A stretch of 64,000 nucleotides of DNA, from contig NZ_KN676113.1 in NCBI RefSeq assembly GCF_000802185.1, positions 4,173,430-4,237,429 on the forward strand, given 5' to 3'. The number at the start of each line of letters is the position of its first letter. Within the stretch, counting starts at the first letter, position 1. The stretch comes from Belnapia sp. F-4-1 (lineage in GTDB: Bacteria; Pseudomonadota; Alphaproteobacteria; Acetobacterales; Acetobacteraceae). The position numbers were made by a program, and so were the translations under genes. Shown one piece after another: positions 62,906 through 64,000 of the stretch. The notes beneath the pieces are model-generated. The model was not told where the DNA came from and did no database searches. It saw only the letters and a list, made by a program, of their open reading frames with translations.

Positions 62906-63322
62906 CTACTTCCGATGGGTGTTGATGCCGCCATCGGCGGCCAGGCGCTGGCCGCCCTGGAGATGGTTCGGGCTGCCCTTCGGCCCATGCGCCTGGGCGC
63001 GGCTGCCGTGCGGCCCGCTGTCGTCCGGCCGCCCGAAAGCCGCTCCCGCATCCGGGTCGAGCGCCATGCGCCGGGCCAGCTCCGCCTCGTCCACCATGGC
63101 CTCCGCCGCCTGGGCCGCCGGGAGCGACAGGCGCACCAGCCCGCCCTCGAGGCTTGCCACCAGCTTGCGCGGTAGCCAGCGATGCTGGCCCTGCTCGTCG
63201 CGCATCAGCTTGATGTACTCGCCCTCGGTGCCGTCCACCGTGCCGACGTTACGCCCGTCGCTGCCGATGACTGGGATGTGGTCGGGAATCTCGCCATGGG
63301 CGAGGTCTGCTGCGTTGGCCAT
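62906..63322 (-). CDS. DUF2171-domain protein
   Basis: A 138-aa protein. Residues about 10-65 match the PRC-barrel-like DUF2171: IPDHIPVIGSDGRNVGTVDG, GEYIKLMRDEQGQHRWLPRK and ASLEGGLVRLSLPA. The C-terminal half is polar, Gly/His-rich and likely disordered. The family is common in alphaproteobacteria and often stress-linked, with no proven function. It ends 4 nt ahead of the VKOR-like pseudogene on the same strand. Confidence 0.82.
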   Translation of the reverse strand: MANAADLAHGEIPDHIPVIGSDGRNVGTVDGTEGEYIKLMRDEQGQHRWLPRKLVASLEGGLVRLSLPAAQAAEAMVDEAELARRMALDPDAGAAFGRPDDSGPHGSRAQAHGPKGSPNHLQGGQRLAADGGINTHRK

Positions 63323-63373
63323 GCGTCCCTCCTGCCGTGTCCTGCAGGGGAACGGGCGGGGAGGGGCTGGGGT

Positions 63374-64000
63374 TCAGCCGCCGGCTTCTGCCTTCCGCAA
63401 CCGATCCAGCATGGCCGGCGCCCGCTCGCGCGGCAGGAAGTAGAAGACGAAGACATAGGGGTCGGAGGCGGCGAAGACGGAGGGGTCCGGGCTCGCCACC
63501 TGCATGGTGGCGCGGTCGAACTCGGCAATGGGCCGCCAGTCGCCCCAATGCTCCCAGAGGCCGTCATACCCAAGCGCGTCGAGGAAGGCCGGCACCGCCC
63601 AGGTGCTGCCGGGCCGGTGACGTTCCTCGATCTCGATCGAGAGGACGGGGCGGCAGCGCCGCAGCGTCTCCACGGCGCCGCGCAGCACCTCGTATTCCGC
63701 CCCCTCGGCATCGAGCTTCACTGCCGTCAGGTCGTCGAGGCCGAACTCGTCGAGCCGGCGCAGCGGCACCGTGACCTGCCGCTCGCCGACATGCGCCCCG
63801 TGGCCGTCATAGCGCTTGGCGAGGCTCGCCCACTGCGCGTTCGGCACGCCATCGACGACCGGAAGGCGCAGCACCGCCTCGCCCGTCGCGTCGCCGAGCG
63901 CCTCCTGCCGGAGCGTCACATGCGCAAGATGGCCGGCGGCGGCGCGGAGCCGGGCGAAGCTCGCCGGCAGGGGCTCGAAGGCGAGGACGCGCGAGCCGGG
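63374..64000 (-). CDS. FkbM-family methyltransferase, N-terminus cut by window edge
   Basis: 209 codons of a SAM-dependent FkbM methyltransferase. RVLAFEPLPASFARLRA at the visible start is the end of the SAM-binding region, followed by VPLRRLDEF, VKLDAEGAEYEVLRGA and a C-terminal segment. VKLDAEGAE is the diagnostic FkbM motif. The start codon and first Rossmann strand lie beyond base 64000. It likely O-methylates a sugar, and may be part of a polysaccharide cluster further right. Confidence 0.88.
   Translation of the reverse strand, partial: PGSRVLAFEPLPASFARLRAAAGHLAHVTLRQEALGDATGEAVLRLPVVDGVPNAQWASLAKRYDGHGAHVGERQVTVPLRRLDEFGLDDLTAVKLDAEGAEYEVLRGAVETLRRCRPVLSIEIEERHRPGSTWAVPAFLDALGYDGLWEHWGDWRPIAEFDRATMQVASPDPSVFAASDPYVFVFYFLPRERAPAMLDRLRKAEAGG

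Overview
The window is very GC-rich, densely packed coding DNA from an alphaproteobacterium. The gene content (several Bug/TctC periplasmic binding proteins, two TRAP transporters, Tat- or Sec-exported binding proteins, an EF-P beta-lysylation set and small DUF1491 and DUF2171 proteins) best fits an Acetobacteraceae/Roseomonas-like soil or water organism. That placement is inferred from gene content, not from a marker gene. No rRNA, tRNA or CRISPR was seen, and no gene-free stretch exceeds about 300 bases.

Region 1 (1-8.97 kb): a minus-strand operon ggt-like / Bug binding protein / rutA / AS amidase (cut by the left edge) sits under a divergent GntR regulator. A hotdog thioesterase, a DenD-like sugar-acid dehydrogenase and diaminopropionate ammonia-lyase follow. 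Region 2 (9-14.3 kb): ugpBAEC, the glycerol-3-phosphate ABC importer, carries a good Pho box upstream and a Bug binding protein appended downstream. Region 3 (14.2-18.4 kb): an orphan branched-chain-type binding protein, a PIG3-type quinone oxidoreductase, an EamA exporter and an alpha/beta hydrolase. Region 4 (18.4-19.9 kb): an IS1182-family insertion sequence at the junction of two convergent genes.

Region 5 (19.9-30.1 kb): TRAP transporter 1 (fused DctQM plus DctP), an acyl-CoA synthetase coupled to a PPC/DUF296 protein, a VOC protein, a glycine-zipper lipoprotein, TRAP transporter 2 (DctP, DctQ, DctM) and a CBS-domain protein. Region 6 (30.2-42.1 kb): an NdvA-like ABC exporter, another Bug protein, a pair of enzyme-like genes lacking expected catalytic residues (Asp/Glu racemase family and TauD-like), an M20 peptidase, gamma-glutamylcyclotransferase, AlkA-type glycosylase, a lipoprotein SDR, a metallophosphoesterase, a Na+/H+ antiporter and an HtrA-like protease. 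Region 7 (42.1-51.5 kb): a catabolic island made of two divergent units. TctC-TctB-TctA with an SDR and an ABM protein face M20 amidohydrolase, creatininase, two tandem ketopantoate-reductase-like proteins and a VOC protein.

Region 8 (51.5-64 kb) looks more like core genome: cytochrome b561, DUF1491, an OmpR-type regulator, a MotA/MotB-like stator operon with a very long coiled coil and a third OmpA-like gene, inositol monophosphatase, and efp with its modification enzymes epmB and epmA. After these come a VKOR-family pseudogene, a DUF2171 protein and a FkbM methyltransferase cut by the right edge.

Main points for follow-up: the stator-like operon; palindromic elements that fill convergent gene junctions and supply the stop codons of neighbouring genes; the ggt-tctC-rutA-amidase operon; the Pho box in front of ugpB; and the paired degenerate enzymes at 33.2-34.7 kb.
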